From Shewanella profunda (lineage in GTDB: Bacteria > Pseudomonadota > Gammaproteobacteria > Enterobacterales > Shewanellaceae): a stretch of 64,000 nt of DNA. Below are positions 29,346-41,096 of this stretch, one piece after another. The stretch's first letter is position 1; each line of letters opens with the position of its first letter. A program made the position numbers and the translations under genes. The stretch is from contig NZ_JAKILG010000002.1 of the NCBI RefSeq assembly GCF_023283765.1, forward strand, positions 124,001-188,000. The letters are read 5' to 3'. The notes under the pieces are model-generated. The model made no database searches and was not told the DNA's origin. It saw only the letters and a list, made by a program, of their open reading frames with translations.

Positions 29346-32300
29346 TTATCTCGCCAAAACACGCTCGTGTAATTCTTGCACTGAAGTCACATTGGTACGA
29401 TCGTCAGCAGCATGGGCCATACAAGTGGCGAATGCAGCATTCATGGTCGTAGTGTAGTTCACTTTGTAACGCAGTGCACCGCGGCGTAACTGACGCGAGT
29501 CTTCAATCGCTTGACGACCTTCTGTCGTGTTAACAATGTAAGTGTACTCACCGTTCTTGATGCGATCGAGAATATGTGGACGACCTTCATGTACCTTGTT
29601 CACTAAACGTGGGTTAATGCCCGCTTCACCCAGAATAATGGCTGTACCGTGGGTCGCATCGATTTGGTAACCCAACTCGATTAACTTAGCCGCTAAATCG
29701 GCAACGCGTTTCTTATCACTGTTACGCACAGACAATAATGCACGACCCGACTTAGGCACTTCAGAAGTCGCACCTAACTGCGCCTTAGCATAAGCTTCTG
29801 CGAAGGTGTCACCCACGCCCATCACTTCACCGGTAGAGCGCATTTCTGGGCCTAACAGTGGATCAACACCTGGGAACTTGTTAAAGGGTAACACCACTTC
29901 TTTCACTGAATAGAAAGGTGGGATCACTTCTTTAGTAAAGTTTTGCGACTTCAAGCTTTGACCCGCCATCACGCGCGCGGCGATCTTAGCTAAAGGCACA
30001 CCGGTCGCTTTGGACACGAATGGCACAGTACGGGCAGCACGTGGGTTAACTTCAATCATATAGATTTCGTTATCTTTCACGGCAAACTGTACGTTCATCA
30101 GACCGACTACACCGAGTTCCATCGCCAACTTGCCCACTTGGACACGCATACGGTCTTGGATTTCTTGGCTTAATGTGTACGGCGGCAGGGAACAGCCTGA
30201 GTCACCGGAGTGAACCCCAGCTTGCTCGATATGCTCCATAATTGCGCCAATCACAACTGTCTCGCCATCACATACCGCATCGATATCCACTTCAATCGCA
30301 TCATCTAAGAAACGATCGAGTAGCACTGGCGATGCATTAGACACGCTCACGGCTTCATTGAAATAACGCAGTAAATCCTGTTGGTCGTAGACGATTTCCA
30401 TCGCACGGCCACCCAATACATAGGATGGACGCACAACCAATGGATAACCGATACGCTCAGCGGCAATCACTGCGCCTTCAACTGTGGTGACAGTATCGTT
30501 CTCAGGCTGCTTCATCTCTAAGCGTTGAATCGCTTGCTGGAAACGCTCACGGTCTTCGGCGCGATCAATCGCATCCGGACTCGTCCCAATAATGGGCACT
30601 CCAGCAGCTTCTAAGGCTCGCGCTAATTTAAGTGGGGTTTGACCACCGTACTGCACGATAACGCCTTTTGGCTTCTCGATGCGGACGATTTCTAACACAT
30701 CTTCCAGCGTGACAGGCTCAAAATAAAGACGATCTGAAGTGTCGTAATCGGTCGAAACGGTTTCAGGGTTACAGTTCACCATGATAGTTTCATAACCGTC
30801 TTCACGCAGTGCTAACGCCGCGTGTACACAGCAATAGTCAAACTCAATACCTTGACCAATACGGTTTGGCCCGCCACCTAAGACCATGATTTTGTCACGG
30901 TTAGATGGGTTAGCTTCACACTCTTCCTCGTAGGTCGAGTACATATAAGCCGTATCGGTCGCAAACTCTGCCGCACAGGTATCAACACGTTTGTAGACTG
31001 GGTGCAAGTCGAACTTATCACGCAGCTTACGCACTTCGGCTTCGTTCACCCCTAATACATCGGCTAAACGCGCATCGGCAAAACCTTTACGTTTAAGCTT
31101 ACGCAGTAAATCATAATCCAGACCCGCTAAACCGCCTTCAGCAACAACGCCTTCGAGTTTAACAAGTTCTTCAATTTGCACGAGGAACCAAGGATCGATA
31201 TTGGTCAGGCGGAAGATTTCGTCAAGGCCAAGACCCGCACGCATCGCATCGGCAATGTACCAAATCCGGTCACAACCGGGTTCTTTTAGCTCGAGGCGAA
31301 TGCGCGACATCGCTTCAGGTTTAGACATATCTGTAATGGAGTCTAAACCGTTACGGTTAACCTCTAAACCACGCAAGGCTTTTTGCAGTGACTCTTGGAA
31401 AGTACGACCAATTGCCATTACTTCACCCACAGATTTCATCTGTGTGGTTAAGCGGTCATTTGCACCAGCAAACTTTTCAAAGTTAAAACGGGGTACTTTA
31501 GTCACGACGTAATCGATAGCAGGCTCGAATGATGCTGGCGTGCGACCGCCAGTGATGTCGTTCATCAGCTCATCAAGGGTGAAACCGACCGCTAACTTAG
31601 CGGCGATTTTAGCAATCGGGAAACCCGTGGCTTTAGATGCTAACGCAGATGAACGTGATACCCGAGGGTTCATCTCGATGATCACCATACGGCCATCGAT
31701 TGGGTTAATACCAAACTGTACGTTCGAGCCGCCCGTTTCAACCCCAATCTCACGCAGTACGGCCATAGAGGCGTTACGCATGATTTGGTATTCTTTATCT
31801 GTTAGGGTTTGCGCGGGTGCTACGGTAATCGAGTCGCCTGTGTGTACGCCCATAGGATCGAAGTTTTCGATAGAACACACTATGATGCAGTTATCATTGC
31901 GGTCACGAACCACTTCCATCTCGTATTCTTTCCAACCGATTAAGCTCTCATCGATCAGCAGTTCTTTGGTTGGCGATAAATCCAAGCCTTGAGAACAGAT
32001 TTCTTCGAACTCTTCCTTGTTGTAGGCAATACCACCACCCGAGCCACCCATAGTAAAGGATGGACGGATAATACAAGGGAAACCGACTTGATCGAGCACA
32101 CCGTAGGCTTCTTCCATACTGTGGGCAATACCCGCACGTGGACACTCTAAACCGATGCGTTTCATCGCTCGGTCAAAGCGGCTACGGTCTTCGGCTTTGT
32201 CGATAGCATCGGCTGTCGCGCCAATCATCTCGACGTTAAATTCCGCCAGAACACCTTTGGCTTCGAGTTCTAATGCACAGTTCAGTGCGGTTTGGCCGCC

Positions 32301-32570
32301 CATGGTTGGCAGAATCGCGTCTGGACGTTCTTTAGCAATAATATTACGGACCACTTCCCAGTGGATTGGCTCGATATAAGTGGCATCGGCCATTTCAGGG
32401 TCAGTCATAATGGTGGCAGGGTTAGAGTTCACCAGAATGACACGGTAGCCTTCTTCACGCAGTGCTTTACACGCCTGCGCGCCTGAATAGTCAAACTCAC
32501 ATGCCTGACCAATAACAATCGGGCCGGCTCCTAGGATAAGAATACTCTTTATATCTGTACGTTTTGGCAT
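29346..32570 (-). CDS. carB: Carbamoyl-phosphate synthase large subunit
   Basis: Makes carbamoyl phosphate from bicarbonate, ammonia and two ATP for arginine and pyrimidine synthesis. The 1074-residue length matches E. coli at 1073. Two homologous ATP-grasp halves are visible: [20 protein letters not shown] near the start and [17 protein letters not shown] near residue 560. Both halves have MIEVNPR-type metal-binding segments, and the C-terminal MGS-like regulatory domain starts around 935. It lies 27 bases after carA in one operon. Confidence 0.98.
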   Translation of the reverse strand: MPKRTDIKSILILGAGPIVIGQACEFDYSGAQACKALREEGYRVILVNSNPATIMTDPEMADATYIEPIHWEVVRNIIAKERPDAILPTMGGQTALNCALELEAKGVLAEFNVEMIGATADAIDKAEDRSRFDRAMKRIGLECPRAGIAHSMEEAYGVLDQVGFPCIIRPSFTMGGSGGGIAYNKEEFEEICSQGLDLSPTKELLIDESLIGWKEYEMEVVRDRNDNCIIVCSIENFDPMGVHTGDSITVAPAQTLTDKEYQIMRNASMAVLREIGVETGGSNVQFGINPIDGRMVIIEMNPRVSRSSALASKATGFPIAKIAAKLAVGFTLDELMNDITGGRTPASFEPAIDYVVTKVPRFNFEKFAGANDRLTTQMKSVGEVMAIGRTFQESLQKALRGLEVNRNGLDSITDMSKPEAMSRIRLELKEPGCDRIWYIADAMRAGLGLDEIFRLTNIDPWFLVQIEELVKLEGVVAEGGLAGLDYDLLRKLKRKGFADARLADVLGVNEAEVRKLRDKFDLHPVYKRVDTCAAEFATDTAYMYSTYEEECEANPSNRDKIMVLGGGPNRIGQGIEFDYCCVHAALALREDGYETIMVNCNPETVSTDYDTSDRLYFEPVTLEDVLEIVRIEKPKGVIVQYGGQTPLKLARALEAAGVPIIGTSPDAIDRAEDRERFQQAIQRLEMKQPENDTVTTVEGAVIAAERIGYPLVVRPSYVLGGRAMEIVYDQQDLLRYFNEAVSVSNASPVLLDRFLDDAIEVDIDAVCDGETVVIGAIMEHIEQAGVHSGDSGCSLPPYTLSQEIQDRMRVQVGKLAMELGVVGLMNVQFAVKDNEIYMIEVNPRAARTVPFVSKATGVPLAKIAARVMAGQSLKSQNFTKEVIPPFYSVKEVVLPFNKFPGVDPLLGPEMRSTGEVMGVGDTFAEAYAKAQLGATSEVPKSGRALLSVRNSDKKRVADLAAKLIELGYQIDATHGTAIILGEAGINPRLVNKVHEGRPHILDRIKNGEYTYIVNTTEGRQAIEDSRQLRRGALRYKVNYTTTMNAAFATCMAHAADDRTNVTSVQELHERVLAR

Positions 32571-32597
32571 TGCTTCTCTCTTCTCCTAGCTAGCGTA

Positions 32598-33746
32598 CTA
32601 CTTGGCGTTCTGACGGTATTGTTCAATAAGCTCGATAAAGTGATCGAACAGCGGGGCGGCATCGTTCGGGCCTGGGCTTGCTTCAGGGTGACCTTGGAAG
32701 CTAAACGCGGGTTTATCCGTGAGATGGATACCTTGTAATGAACCATCAAACAGCGACTTATGCGTCACCTTAATGTTGGTGGGTAAGGTGGTTTCATCGG
32801 CAGCAAAACCATGGTTTTGGCTGGTGATCATCACGTTACCTTTCTCGATATTGCTCACTGGGTGGTTTGCACCGTGGTGACCAAATTTCATCTTTAAGGT
32901 TTTTGCACCCGAGGCCAGCGCGAGTAGCTGATGACCTAAACAGATACCGAAAATTGGCGTGTCGGTTTTCAGGATCTGCTGAATCGCTTCAATAGCGTAA
33001 TCGCATGGCTCTGGATCGCCAGGGCCGTTCGAGAGGAACACACCATCGGGATCCATCGCTAACACTTCGGCGGCAGAGGTTTTAGCTGGCACAACAGTCA
33101 CGTCGCAACCGCGGTCCACTAACATACGCAAAATGTTTTGCTTAACGCCGTAGTCGTAGGCTACTACTTTGTATTTAAGCTCATTTGCTGGCGTATCTTC
33201 TGGTAAGCCGCCCACTAAACGCCAGCTACCTTTGCGCCATGGATAGGCTGCTTTAGCAGTGACTTCTTTAGCGAGATCCATGCCTTTTAAACCGGGGAAG
33301 GCTTTGGCAGCTGCGAGGGCTTTTGCTTCGTCTAAGTCTGCACCAGCCATAATACAACCAGCTTGAGCACCTTTTTCACGGAGAATACGAGTTAACTTGC
33401 GGGTATCGATATCTGCTATGCCAACGACATTGTTCGCTTTGAGATAATCACTTAAGCTTTGTTGATTGCGGAAACTACTTGCTATGAGCGGAAGATCGCG
33501 AATGATAAGACCACAAGCGTGAACCCCATTGGATTCTATATCTTCATTATTGGTACCAGTGTTGCCTATGTGTGGGTAAGTTAAAGTTACAATCTGGCGT
33601 GAGTAGGATGGATCAGTTAAAATTTCTTGGTAACCTGTCATCGAAGTGTTAAAAACAACTTCACCAACAGAGAGTCCATCGGCACCAATTGCTGTGCCAG
33701 TGAATACGGTTCCATCTTCGAGTACGAGTAAGGCAGACTTTGTCAA
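32598..33746 (-). CDS. carA: Carbamoyl-phosphate synthase small subunit
   Basis: Glutaminase subunit that feeds ammonia to CarB. The start is TTG 33746, giving 382 residues, the same as E. coli CarA, whose gene also uses a UUG start. GGAGGT at 33751-33756 is the ribosome-binding site. Longer versions from codons at 33758 or 33773 would cover that site and are rejected. The class I amidotransferase triad is visible: nucleophile Cys in [11 protein letters not shown] (about residue 270), then His and Glu in [11 protein letters not shown] (about 353). Confidence 0.96.
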   Translation of the reverse strand: MTKSALLVLEDGTVFTGTAIGADGLSVGEVVFNTSMTGYQEILTDPSYSRQIVTLTYPHIGNTGTNNEDIESNGVHACGLIIRDLPLIASSFRNQQSLSDYLKANNVVGIADIDTRKLTRILREKGAQAGCIMAGADLDEAKALAAAKAFPGLKGMDLAKEVTAKAAYPWRKGSWRLVGGLPEDTPANELKYKVVAYDYGVKQNILRMLVDRGCDVTVVPAKTSAAEVLAMDPDGVFLSNGPGDPEPCDYAIEAIQQILKTDTPIFGICLGHQLLALASGAKTLKMKFGHHGANHPVSNIEKGNVMITSQNHGFAADETTLPTNIKVTHKSLFDGSLQGIHLTDKPAFSFQGHPEASPGPNDAAPLFDHFIELIEQYRQNAK

Positions 33747-33896
33747 CGCGACCTCCATAAAGAGCCAAGCCACTGAAATATAATGTTTTTATGTTATGTT
33801 AAGATACCAATTTCCGCTGTTTCACGAAATTTTGACAAATTCCAGCGAGTTTACAGGAAAAACGCGAAACCGTCCACCCGTTGGTAACTGGGTGCA

Positions 33897-33922
33897 AAAA
33901 AAAACGCCATATTGGCGTTTTT
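33897..33922 (-). terminator. Terminator after dapB
   Basis: On the minus strand AAAAACGCCA-ATA-TGGCGTTTTTTTTT forms a compact hairpin with a long U-tract just after the dapB stop. Confidence 0.9.
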
Positions 33923-33926
33923 AATA

Positions 33927-34763
<837 letters not shown>

Positions 34764-34776
34764 CTATTCCATAAGA

Positions 34777-34803
34777 AAACGCCTAAGACAGGCTTAGGCG
34801 TTT
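34777..34803 (-). terminator. Terminator after fklB
   Basis: AAACGCCTAAG and CTTAGGCGTTT pair around a five-base loop, followed on the minus strand by TTCTTAT. It separates fklB from dapB. Confidence 0.85.
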
Positions 34804-34811
34804 CAATCACA

Positions 34812-35429
34812 TTAGACGATGTCTAACAACTCAACTTCAAACACTAAGGTCGAGTAAGGAGGAATTGATGCGCCGGCACCACGCTCACCGTAGGCTAACT
34901 GATGTGGCACATATAATTTTAATTTAGTGCCCACTGGCATCAATTGCAGTGCTTCAGTCCAGCCAGCGATAACGCCTGATACTGGGAATTCTGCGGGTTG
35001 ACCGCGAACAACAGAGCTGTCGAACACATCACCATTGATAAAAGAACCGTGATAATGAGTACGCACTGTATCTTCGTAAGTCGGAGTAGCACCGTTACCT
35101 TGTACTAGTACTTCGTATTGCAGACCAGAACCGGTCACAATCACACCATCACGCTTAGCGTTTTGCGCTAAGAATGTTTCGCCTTCTGCAGAGGCAGATG
35201 CTGCTGCTTGCTCTTGAGCAGCTTGAATTCGACCGCTGATTTCAGTGAATGCAACTTGCAGATCCTGCATAGATACAGCACTTTCTAAACCGGCAAACGC
35301 ATCGGCTAAACCTGCTTGAACGGCAGGTATATCCACACCATCAAAAGAATTAGCGGCCAGTTGCTCACCCATTTGACGGCCTACGCCGTAGCTTGCTTGC
35401 TGTTCAACAGTGCTGAATTTATCAGACAT
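34812..35429 (-). CDS. fklB: FKBP-type peptidyl-prolyl isomerase FklB (FKBP22 type)
   Basis: Proline isomerase of 205 residues, same length as E. coli FklB at 206. The helical dimerisation domain (about 1-90) starts SDKFSTVEQQASYGVGRQMG. The FKBP domain (about 95-205) has VRTHYHGSFINGDVFDSS and the C-terminal AYGERGAGASIPPYSTLVFEVEL. There is no signal peptide, so it is cytoplasmic. Confidence 0.95.
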   Translation of the reverse strand: MSDKFSTVEQQASYGVGRQMGEQLAANSFDGVDIPAVQAGLADAFAGLESAVSMQDLQVAFTEISGRIQAAQEQAAASASAEGETFLAQNAKRDGVIVTGSGLQYEVLVQGNGATPTYEDTVRTHYHGSFINGDVFDSSVVRGQPAEFPVSGVIAGWTEALQLMPVGTKLKLYVPHQLAYGERGAGASIPPYSTLVFEVELLDIV

Positions 35430-35608
35430 AATTAACGACTCTCAATTATCAGTGGAATTTTGCGCGCCAGTTTAGCATAGTTCCGAGGCTTATGCTGATA
35501 AACTGACTGCTTATTTAATTTTCAACGGATTTTTACATCGCCAGTGCGTAGTTATACATCAGCAGTGCCTAATCTACGCTAAATCATTACAGAAAACTGT
35601 AATTATCG

Positions 35609-36418
35609 CTATTTGGGCACAACACACTGGTTCTTCACATTGACCTTCGCGCTTTTATATAGCGGTTGCATTTGCCCTTGAAGTTGCTGTAACTGAGCGA
35701 TGCGATTGCTGTTCGAGGGATGAGTAGATAACAATTCAATGCCTTGGCTTCCTCCCGCCTTCGACATATTTTGCCATAGGTCGACACTCTGCGCCGGATC
35801 AAAACCTGCACGTGCCATCAACTCTAAGCCCATGACATCCGCTTCACTCTCTTGGGCACGGCCAAAGGGCAAAATAACCCCAACTTGAGCACCCAGCCCG
35901 AGTGCAGACATATATAAGTCACGGTTCGCCACCCCACTCACCCCAAGCGCCGCATCAGCAATCTGCATTCCCACACCCGTTAACTGCCCACGGGAAACCT
36001 GTTCATTCCCGTGTTGCGCCAGTACGTGGGCAACTTCGTGGCCTATAACAGTGGCAAGCTGATCAGAACCATTAGCCACCTTGAGCAATCCGGTATAGAC
36101 ACCGATATGTCCACCGGGTAGCGCAAAAGCATTAACTTGCTCAGAGTCAAACAACACCACATCCCAACGCTGGGTCTGATCTGGCAATACTGCGGTGATG
36201 CGGTTAGCCACGCAGTTGACATATTGCGTCAGCTTTTTATCGTTACTCACCTTCAGTTGCTTTTTCATCTCCTCAAAAGAGCTGTCACCCATCTGCTGCA
36301 TTTGCGCCGATGAATACAGCAAAGTTTGCCCTCTTCCCGTAGGCGATTGCGTAGTCGCACAGGCCGATAATCCGAGCATGACGGTAATCACCATCAAGCT
36401 TAATCGGTTTGATTTCAT
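35609..36418 (-). CDS. M48-family metalloprotease lipoprotein
   Basis: A 269-residue outer-membrane-type lipoprotein protease resembling LoiP/BepA-like enzymes. The signal peptide ends in lipobox LSACATT (Cys20). The zinc motif HEVAH (HExxH, about residues 128-132) and the third ligand in ESEADVMGLELMARAGFDP (about 190-208) are intact. There is no TPR domain, so it is nearer to LoiP than to BepA. Relatives degrade misfolded outer-membrane proteins. It stands alone between fklB and the helicase gene. Confidence 0.88.
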   Translation of the reverse strand: MKSNRLSLMVITVMLGLSACATTQSPTGRGQTLLYSSAQMQQMGDSSFEEMKKQLKVSNDKKLTQYVNCVANRITAVLPDQTQRWDVVLFDSEQVNAFALPGGHIGVYTGLLKVANGSDQLATVIGHEVAHVLAQHGNEQVSRGQLTGVGMQIADAALGVSGVANRDLYMSALGLGAQVGVILPFGRAQESEADVMGLELMARAGFDPAQSVDLWQNMSKAGGSQGIELLSTHPSNSNRIAQLQQLQGQMQPLYKSAKVNVKNQCVVPK

Positions 36419-36524
36419 GTGGAGCTCTCCCTAATCTTTTTATTGCATGAAGATCTATGAGCCCTATAAGGACTCAGCTAATGAAATGATTTTACTGAGT
36501 ATAGGTAAGATAAGCCAAATGAGA

Positions 36525-37829
36525 TTAACGCTTAGCGTTAAAATCCTTTGCGCTGCGTTTATTCATGCTGCGGCGGTTGGCCTGTTTATCCCGCGGCGCT
36601 CGCTTAGGCTCAAGCTTGCCCTCCGCGGCGCCATCAGTGGTTTTTTCACTCGGCTTATCCGTTACTGGAAATTCGGCCAATAATGCCAGCGGCAACTCCC
36701 GTGCGGTCAAGGTACGAATGGCCGTTAAAGTTGTCATTTCACCGTGGCACACGAGGGAAATCGCCAACCCTTTTGCTCCCGCTCTGGCGGTGCGGCCGAT
36801 TCGGTGCACATACACAGGCGCACTCATGGGTAAATCGAGATTGATAACAACAGGCAAGGCATCGACATGAATGCCGCGCGCCATTAAATCTGTCGCCACT
36901 AACACTTGAATCCGATGGGCTTTAAAGTCGGCCAAGGTTTGGCTGCGCACGCTTTGGTCTTTCTCACCGTGCAGCGCGGCGACTTTCATTCCCGCTTTAG
37001 CGAGTCTTTTTGCGACGGCATCGGCATCATCTCGGGCACTGATAAACACCAGCACCTGCGGCCATTGATATTGTTTTAACAGGGCGATCAATGCCTGCGC
37101 TTTACTGCCCTTGTTGACTAAATAGAGCCGCTCATCGATTTCGGCGACCACTGAATTAACCTTGTGGGCTTCGACGCGTAACGGATCATTAATCAGCAGC
37201 TTACTCGCCAATGAATCCAATGCCTCGGGCAGAGTGGCGGAAAATAATAAGGTTTGCTTAAGCTTAGGCATCAACGCCATCAGCTTTTGCACATCGGGCC
37301 AGAACCCCATTTCCAGCAGACGATCCGCTTCATCCAACACGAGATGCTTTATCGAGTCGAGGTCGACATGGGACTGCTTGCATAAATCCAGTAAACGCCC
37401 TGGGGTTGCCACTAAAACCTGAGGTCTTCCTGCAAGCTCAATCAATTGGCTCTCAAGGTCCACTCCGCCACAGAGGGTTTGAATTTTGATTGCACTTGGC
37501 AACGCACTCGTTACGGCTTGCAGTGCCTGCGTCACTTGCAACGCCAATTCCCGTGTCGGCACTAATATTAGGGCTTGAGCCCTATGAGTTAATGCCTTTT
37601 TCGCGCTCTGTAACTGTTGCAACAAGGGCAAACCAAAGGCTAAGGTTTTGCCACTACCCGTTTGTGCCAAAGCTAACAAATCCCGCCCCGCTAGTATGGC
37701 CGGAATAGCCAATTGCTGCACCCGAGTAGGACACTGCAGCGTCGCAGGTAACGCCTTAATTAATGCCGAGTTTAAGCCAAGTTCGGTAAACGTTAGCGAC
37801 TCAGGGGAAGAAAGCTCGGGAAAGGTCAT
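36525..37829 (-). CDS. DEAD-box ATP-dependent RNA helicase (RhlE-like)
   Basis: The product is about 434 residues from ATG 37829, which matches helicase starts; an in-frame codon at 37850 is an alternative. Motifs in order are AQTGSGKT (I), PTRELA (Ia), TPGR (Ib), DEAD (II), SAT (III), ATDLMARGIH (V) and HRIGRTARAG (VI). The C-terminal tail (about 390-434) is basic with Lys/Arg, as in RhlE-type helicases acting on ribosome assembly or RNA decay. The target RNA is unknown. Confidence 0.9.
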   Translation of the reverse strand: MTFPELSSPESLTFTELGLNSALIKALPATLQCPTRVQQLAIPAILAGRDLLALAQTGSGKTLAFGLPLLQQLQSAKKALTHRAQALILVPTRELALQVTQALQAVTSALPSAIKIQTLCGGVDLESQLIELAGRPQVLVATPGRLLDLCKQSHVDLDSIKHLVLDEADRLLEMGFWPDVQKLMALMPKLKQTLLFSATLPEALDSLASKLLINDPLRVEAHKVNSVVAEIDERLYLVNKGSKAQALIALLKQYQWPQVLVFISARDDADAVAKRLAKAGMKVAALHGEKDQSVRSQTLADFKAHRIQVLVATDLMARGIHVDALPVVINLDLPMSAPVYVHRIGRTARAGAKGLAISLVCHGEMTTLTAIRTLTARELPLALLAEFPVTDKPSEKTTDGAAEGKLEPKRAPRDKQANRRSMNKRSAKDFNAKR

Positions 37830-38312
37830 TACAACACCGGATAAAAACATGGGAGCGAAAGTCTACTGAGTGTTGCCTAAGAATACCAATTTTGTTTAAG
37901 GGGGTTTGTTTAAGGGCCTTTACTTAAACCCCTTTGCCTAAGTCATTATTTAGGTCTGCATGGGGATAAGGCCAACTCATCAAACCTTGCCTCATCCCCT
38001 GTGTCACCACAGCATTTTTACCTATGAATTTCGATAACGTCGCCGAGGGAACTGTGCATTCCTGTAAATGCCAAAAATCAACAGAAATTCAAAGGCATGT
38101 TGAAGCCTCGCCGAGGTTGCCGCACAAAACCCACCAGCCATTAATAACGTTACAAACATAAAAATAAGATGTTACATTCAAAACTAAACGATAAAGCAGT
38201 AATTTACACTGCAAAATAAAAATATTATCGACACTTAGTCTGAGACATTGAATAGGGTGTATGCTAGAGTCAGATTGAAAGGATAACCCGTCATCAGCGC
38301 CAAGGAGGCTCT
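37830..38312. other. Intergenic region with a hairpin and a repeat fragment
   Basis: The 483 bases between divergent genes contain no supported gene. A strong imperfect hairpin is formed by 37898-37934 (AAGGGG...CCCCTT arms). At about 37999-38060 lies a diverged fragment resembling the repeat at 55548-55605, with shared CATTTTTA...ATTTCGA...AAC. A small GCAGT-ACTGC hairpin lies at 38196-38212. AAGGAGG at 38302-38308 is the ribosome-binding site of the next gene. Confidence 0.45.
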
Positions 38313-39431
38313 ATGAGCACTGTCGTTCCACGCACCGTCACTTCCCCCAAAAAATTCGTTATTGGCAAGGGCTTGTTGGCTCAAATGCATGATTATGTTC
38401 ATGACTTTGGCGATAACGCTTTTATCATCTGCGATGAATTTATCCTCAGCCGAGTCGAGAATGAAGCTATCGCTGGGCTAGATAAAAAGAAAATCAGCAG
38501 TCATGTTGAAAAATTCAACTATGAATGCAGTGAAGCCGAGATCAAGCGCCTCGGTGGGCTGGCAGAAGAACATAATGCTAACGTGATTGTTGGAGTTGGC
38601 GGTGGTAAAACCTTAGATGCCGCCAAAGCGGTCGCCTTTTATCAAAAACAACCCGTCGTGCTCTACCCGACTATTGCCTCGACAGATGCCCCATGCACTG
38701 CACTTGCAGTGATCTATTCCGAAACAGGCGAGTTTGAACGCTATCTGTTTCTACCACAGAATCCAGACGCTGTTATCGCCGACACTGCCATTATTGCCGC
38801 GGCTCCGGCCCGATTTTTTGCGGCGGGTATCGGCGATGCACTGGCAACCTATTTTGAAGCTCGCGCCTGCTATCAATCGGATGGCGTCAACCTAGTCCTG
38901 AAAAAGCCTTCCCGCACAGGACTGGGATTGGCCCAACTTTGCTATCAATTACTGACTGAAAATGTTGAAGCCGCTATGGACGCCGTTAAAAACAACATAG
39001 TCACGCCAGCACTGGAACAGACCATTGAAGCCACCATATATCTCAGTGGTGTTGGGGCTGAGGCCGGTGGATTAGCCGCCGCCCATGCTGTGAACAATGG
39101 TATGTCGGCAGTTGCTGACTTGCACCGCGCTCAACACGGCGAGAAAGTGGTCTTTGGTTTATTGACTCAACTAGTGTTGGAAAATGCCCCGAAAGCCGAG
39201 ATCGATAACGTTATCCGTATCATCAAAACGGCTGGACTGCCGCTCACTCTCGCAGATTTAGGACTGAAAACCTTTATCGAGGAAGAATGGCGCAAAGTGG
39301 CCGAAATTGCCTGCGCGGAAGGTGACACTATGGGCAATATGCCAATGAAGTTAACCGCCGATGATGTCTATCAAGCCATGATAGCCGCCAATGCGATGGC
39401 AGAGCGCTACAAGAACACCGAAGCTGGCTAG
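38313..39431 (+). CDS. Glycerol dehydrogenase-like iron/zinc-type alcohol dehydrogenase
   Basis: A 372-residue NAD-dependent group III alcohol dehydrogenase, closest in layout to GldA. VGVGGGKTLDAAKAVAF (about residues 92-108) binds NAD. The three metal ligands are visible: Asp in GIGDALATYFEA (about 173), His in AHAVNNGM (about 256) and His in RAQHGEKVVFGL (about 273). TIASTDAPCTALAV is the GldA signature. The substrate could be glycerol or a related diol or ketone. The next gene on the same strand is an aldehyde dehydrogenase 211 bases away, suggesting linked alcohol and aldehyde handling. Confidence 0.88.
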   Translation: MSTVVPRTVTSPKKFVIGKGLLAQMHDYVHDFGDNAFIICDEFILSRVENEAIAGLDKKKISSHVEKFNYECSEAEIKRLGGLAEEHNANVIVGVGGGKTLDAAKAVAFYQKQPVVLYPTIASTDAPCTALAVIYSETGEFERYLFLPQNPDAVIADTAIIAAAPARFFAAGIGDALATYFEARACYQSDGVNLVLKKPSRTGLGLAQLCYQLLTENVEAAMDAVKNNIVTPALEQTIEATIYLSGVGAEAGGLAAAHAVNNGMSAVADLHRAQHGEKVVFGLLTQLVLENAPKAEIDNVIRIIKTAGLPLTLADLGLKTFIEEEWRKVAEIACAEGDTMGNMPMKLTADDVYQAMIAANAMAERYKNTEAG

Positions 39432-39536
39432 CAAGCACTGACAATAGAAAGCGCATGTTGCACAGGTCATTTAAGCATCGCTTTGATGTTATTGACCTAT
39501 TTATGCAGTAGACAATTTAAGAAACAGCGTTTTATC

Positions 39537-39609
39537 CCTTGCCATTCTTACATGGCAAGGATCCCACTACAAACTGAACATTTTCTGCCCCGATGCCAAG
39601 AGTTGGCAT
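39537..39609. promoter_or_regulatory. Two hairpins or dyads before the aldehyde dehydrogenase gene
   Basis: CCTTGCCAT and ATGGCAAGG (39537-39560) form a nine-base stem. ATGCCAA and TTGGCAT (39593-39609) form a seven-base stem. Both share a TGCCA core. Neither has a T-tract, so they could be operators for the downstream gene. The regulator is unknown. Confidence 0.35.
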
Positions 39610-39642
39610 TAATATCTATTAGTTGAACGCTTGGAGGAACAT

Positions 39643-41034
39643 ATGGCTTATGCAACGACTAATCCCTTTACGGGAGAGCTCATCAAAGAATTTCCAAATG
39701 CGACAGATACCGAAGTAACACAGGCGATAGAAGCTGCCCATCAGGCTTTTTTAAGCTGGCGGATCACTCCCTTTGCAGAAAAAGCCGCAATACTGTCTCG
39801 GGCCGCCACAATTCTCAGAGACAACAAGCGCAAATATGCCAAATTGCTGACGTTAGAAATGGGCAAAGTTATCGCTGAAGCTGAGGCTGAAGTAGAGCTA
39901 TCGGCGCAGATTTTTGAATACTACGTCGAACATGCCGAGCGAATGCTGGCACCACAAAAACTCCCGGTTACCGATCCCGCCGAGGGCGAAGCAATACTGG
40001 TTAACGAACCCCTAGGCGTATTACTTGCCATCGAACCTTGGAACTTCCCCTACTATCAGATTGCACGTATTTTGGCACCACAGCTTTCAGCCGGAAATAC
40101 CCTACTGCTGAAACATGCTTCCAACGTGCCCCAGTGTGCTGCCGCCTTTGAAGGCCTGATGAAGGAAGCTGGACTGCCCTTGGGTGCCTTCCAGAACCTG
40201 TATGCGACTCGAGATCAGGTAGAGCAGATCATCAGTTCACCCAAAGTGCATGGAGTTGCCCTCACTGGATCAGAAGATGCGGGATCGATTATTGCAGCTC
40301 AAGCCGGTAAGGCACTGAAAAAATCGACCCTAGAACTGGGGGGAGCAGATGCCTTTATCGTACTGGAAGATGCCGAGCTATTAAAAACCATCGACTGGGC
40401 CGTATTTGGCCGTCACTGGAATGCGGGTCAGGTCTGCACATCGTCCAAGCGGATGATCTTGGTTGAAGCTATTTATGATCAATTTATGGAAGGCTATATC
40501 AAGGGTGTCGAGGCGCTCAAAGCGGGCGATCCTATGGATCCAGCCACAACGTTAGCACCACTTTCTTCCCAAGGCGCCGCCGATGAGCTGAAACAGAAGA
40601 TCCGTGATGCAGTAAAACACGGTGCGACCGCCACCGAAGTTGGCCCTAAAGTGCCACAGCAAGGTGCCTTTGTGCAGCCAACAATACTCACCAATGTGAT
40701 GCCAGATAACCCAGCCTACTATTGGGAATTTTTCGGCCCTGTATCCACAATCCATAAAGTTAAGGATGAGCAAGAGGCGATTGCCATCGCTAATGACTCG
40801 CCCTTTGGCCTTGGTGGCTCAGTGTTTACTGCCGATAACAAACGCGGTATCGCTGTGGCTAATCAGGTTTCCACTGGCATGATGTTCGTCAATCATCCGA
40901 CTATGGTGAAGGCTGACCTGCCCTTTGGCGGAGTTCGCCGCTCAGGTTATGGCCGCGAGTTGATCGATTTGGGATTAAAAGAGTTTGTAAACCACAAACT
41001 GATTAATGTGGTTGATATCAACGCGCCTTTCTAA
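39643..41034 (+). CDS. Aldehyde dehydrogenase (succinate-semialdehyde dehydrogenase-like)
   Basis: NAD(P)-dependent aldehyde dehydrogenase, 463 residues from ATG 39643, with TTGGAGGAA as the ribosome-binding site. The N-terminal fold has PWNFPYYQI (about residues 129-137). Catalytic Glu is in LELGGADAF (about 231-239) and catalytic Cys in AGQVCTSSKRM (about 265). The C-terminal PFGGVRRSGYGRELI is typical of the succinate-semialdehyde type. The substrate is not fixed by these motifs. A bidirectional terminator follows. Confidence 0.9.
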   Translation: MAYATTNPFTGELIKEFPNATDTEVTQAIEAAHQAFLSWRITPFAEKAAILSRAATILRDNKRKYAKLLTLEMGKVIAEAEAEVELSAQIFEYYVEHAERMLAPQKLPVTDPAEGEAILVNEPLGVLLAIEPWNFPYYQIARILAPQLSAGNTLLLKHASNVPQCAAAFEGLMKEAGLPLGAFQNLYATRDQVEQIISSPKVHGVALTGSEDAGSIIAAQAGKALKKSTLELGGADAFIVLEDAELLKTIDWAVFGRHWNAGQVCTSSKRMILVEAIYDQFMEGYIKGVEALKAGDPMDPATTLAPLSSQGAADELKQKIRDAVKHGATATEVGPKVPQQGAFVQPTILTNVMPDNPAYYWEFFGPVSTIHKVKDEQEAIAIANDSPFGLGGSVFTADNKRGIAVANQVSTGMMFVNHPTMVKADLPFGGVRRSGYGRELIDLGLKEFVNHKLINVVDINAPF

Positions 41035-41059
41035 TGCCTTAGAAAATAGCGAGATCTGA

Positions 41060-41095
41060 CAAAAGCCTGACGGAGTCCTCTGTCAGGCTTTTTTA
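41060..41095. terminator. Bidirectional terminator between the aldehyde dehydrogenase gene and btuF
   Basis: AAAAGCCTGAC and GTCAGGCTTTT flank a ten-base loop, with T- and A-tracts on both sides. It ends two converging operons: the dehydrogenase on plus and the long cobalamin operon on minus. Confidence 0.9.
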
Positions 41096-41096
41096 T

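Noticed and set aside
31540..31992. Plus-strand open frame inside carB
   Set aside because: It is antisense to a conserved part of carB, with Ser/Pro-rich composition typical of shadow frames.
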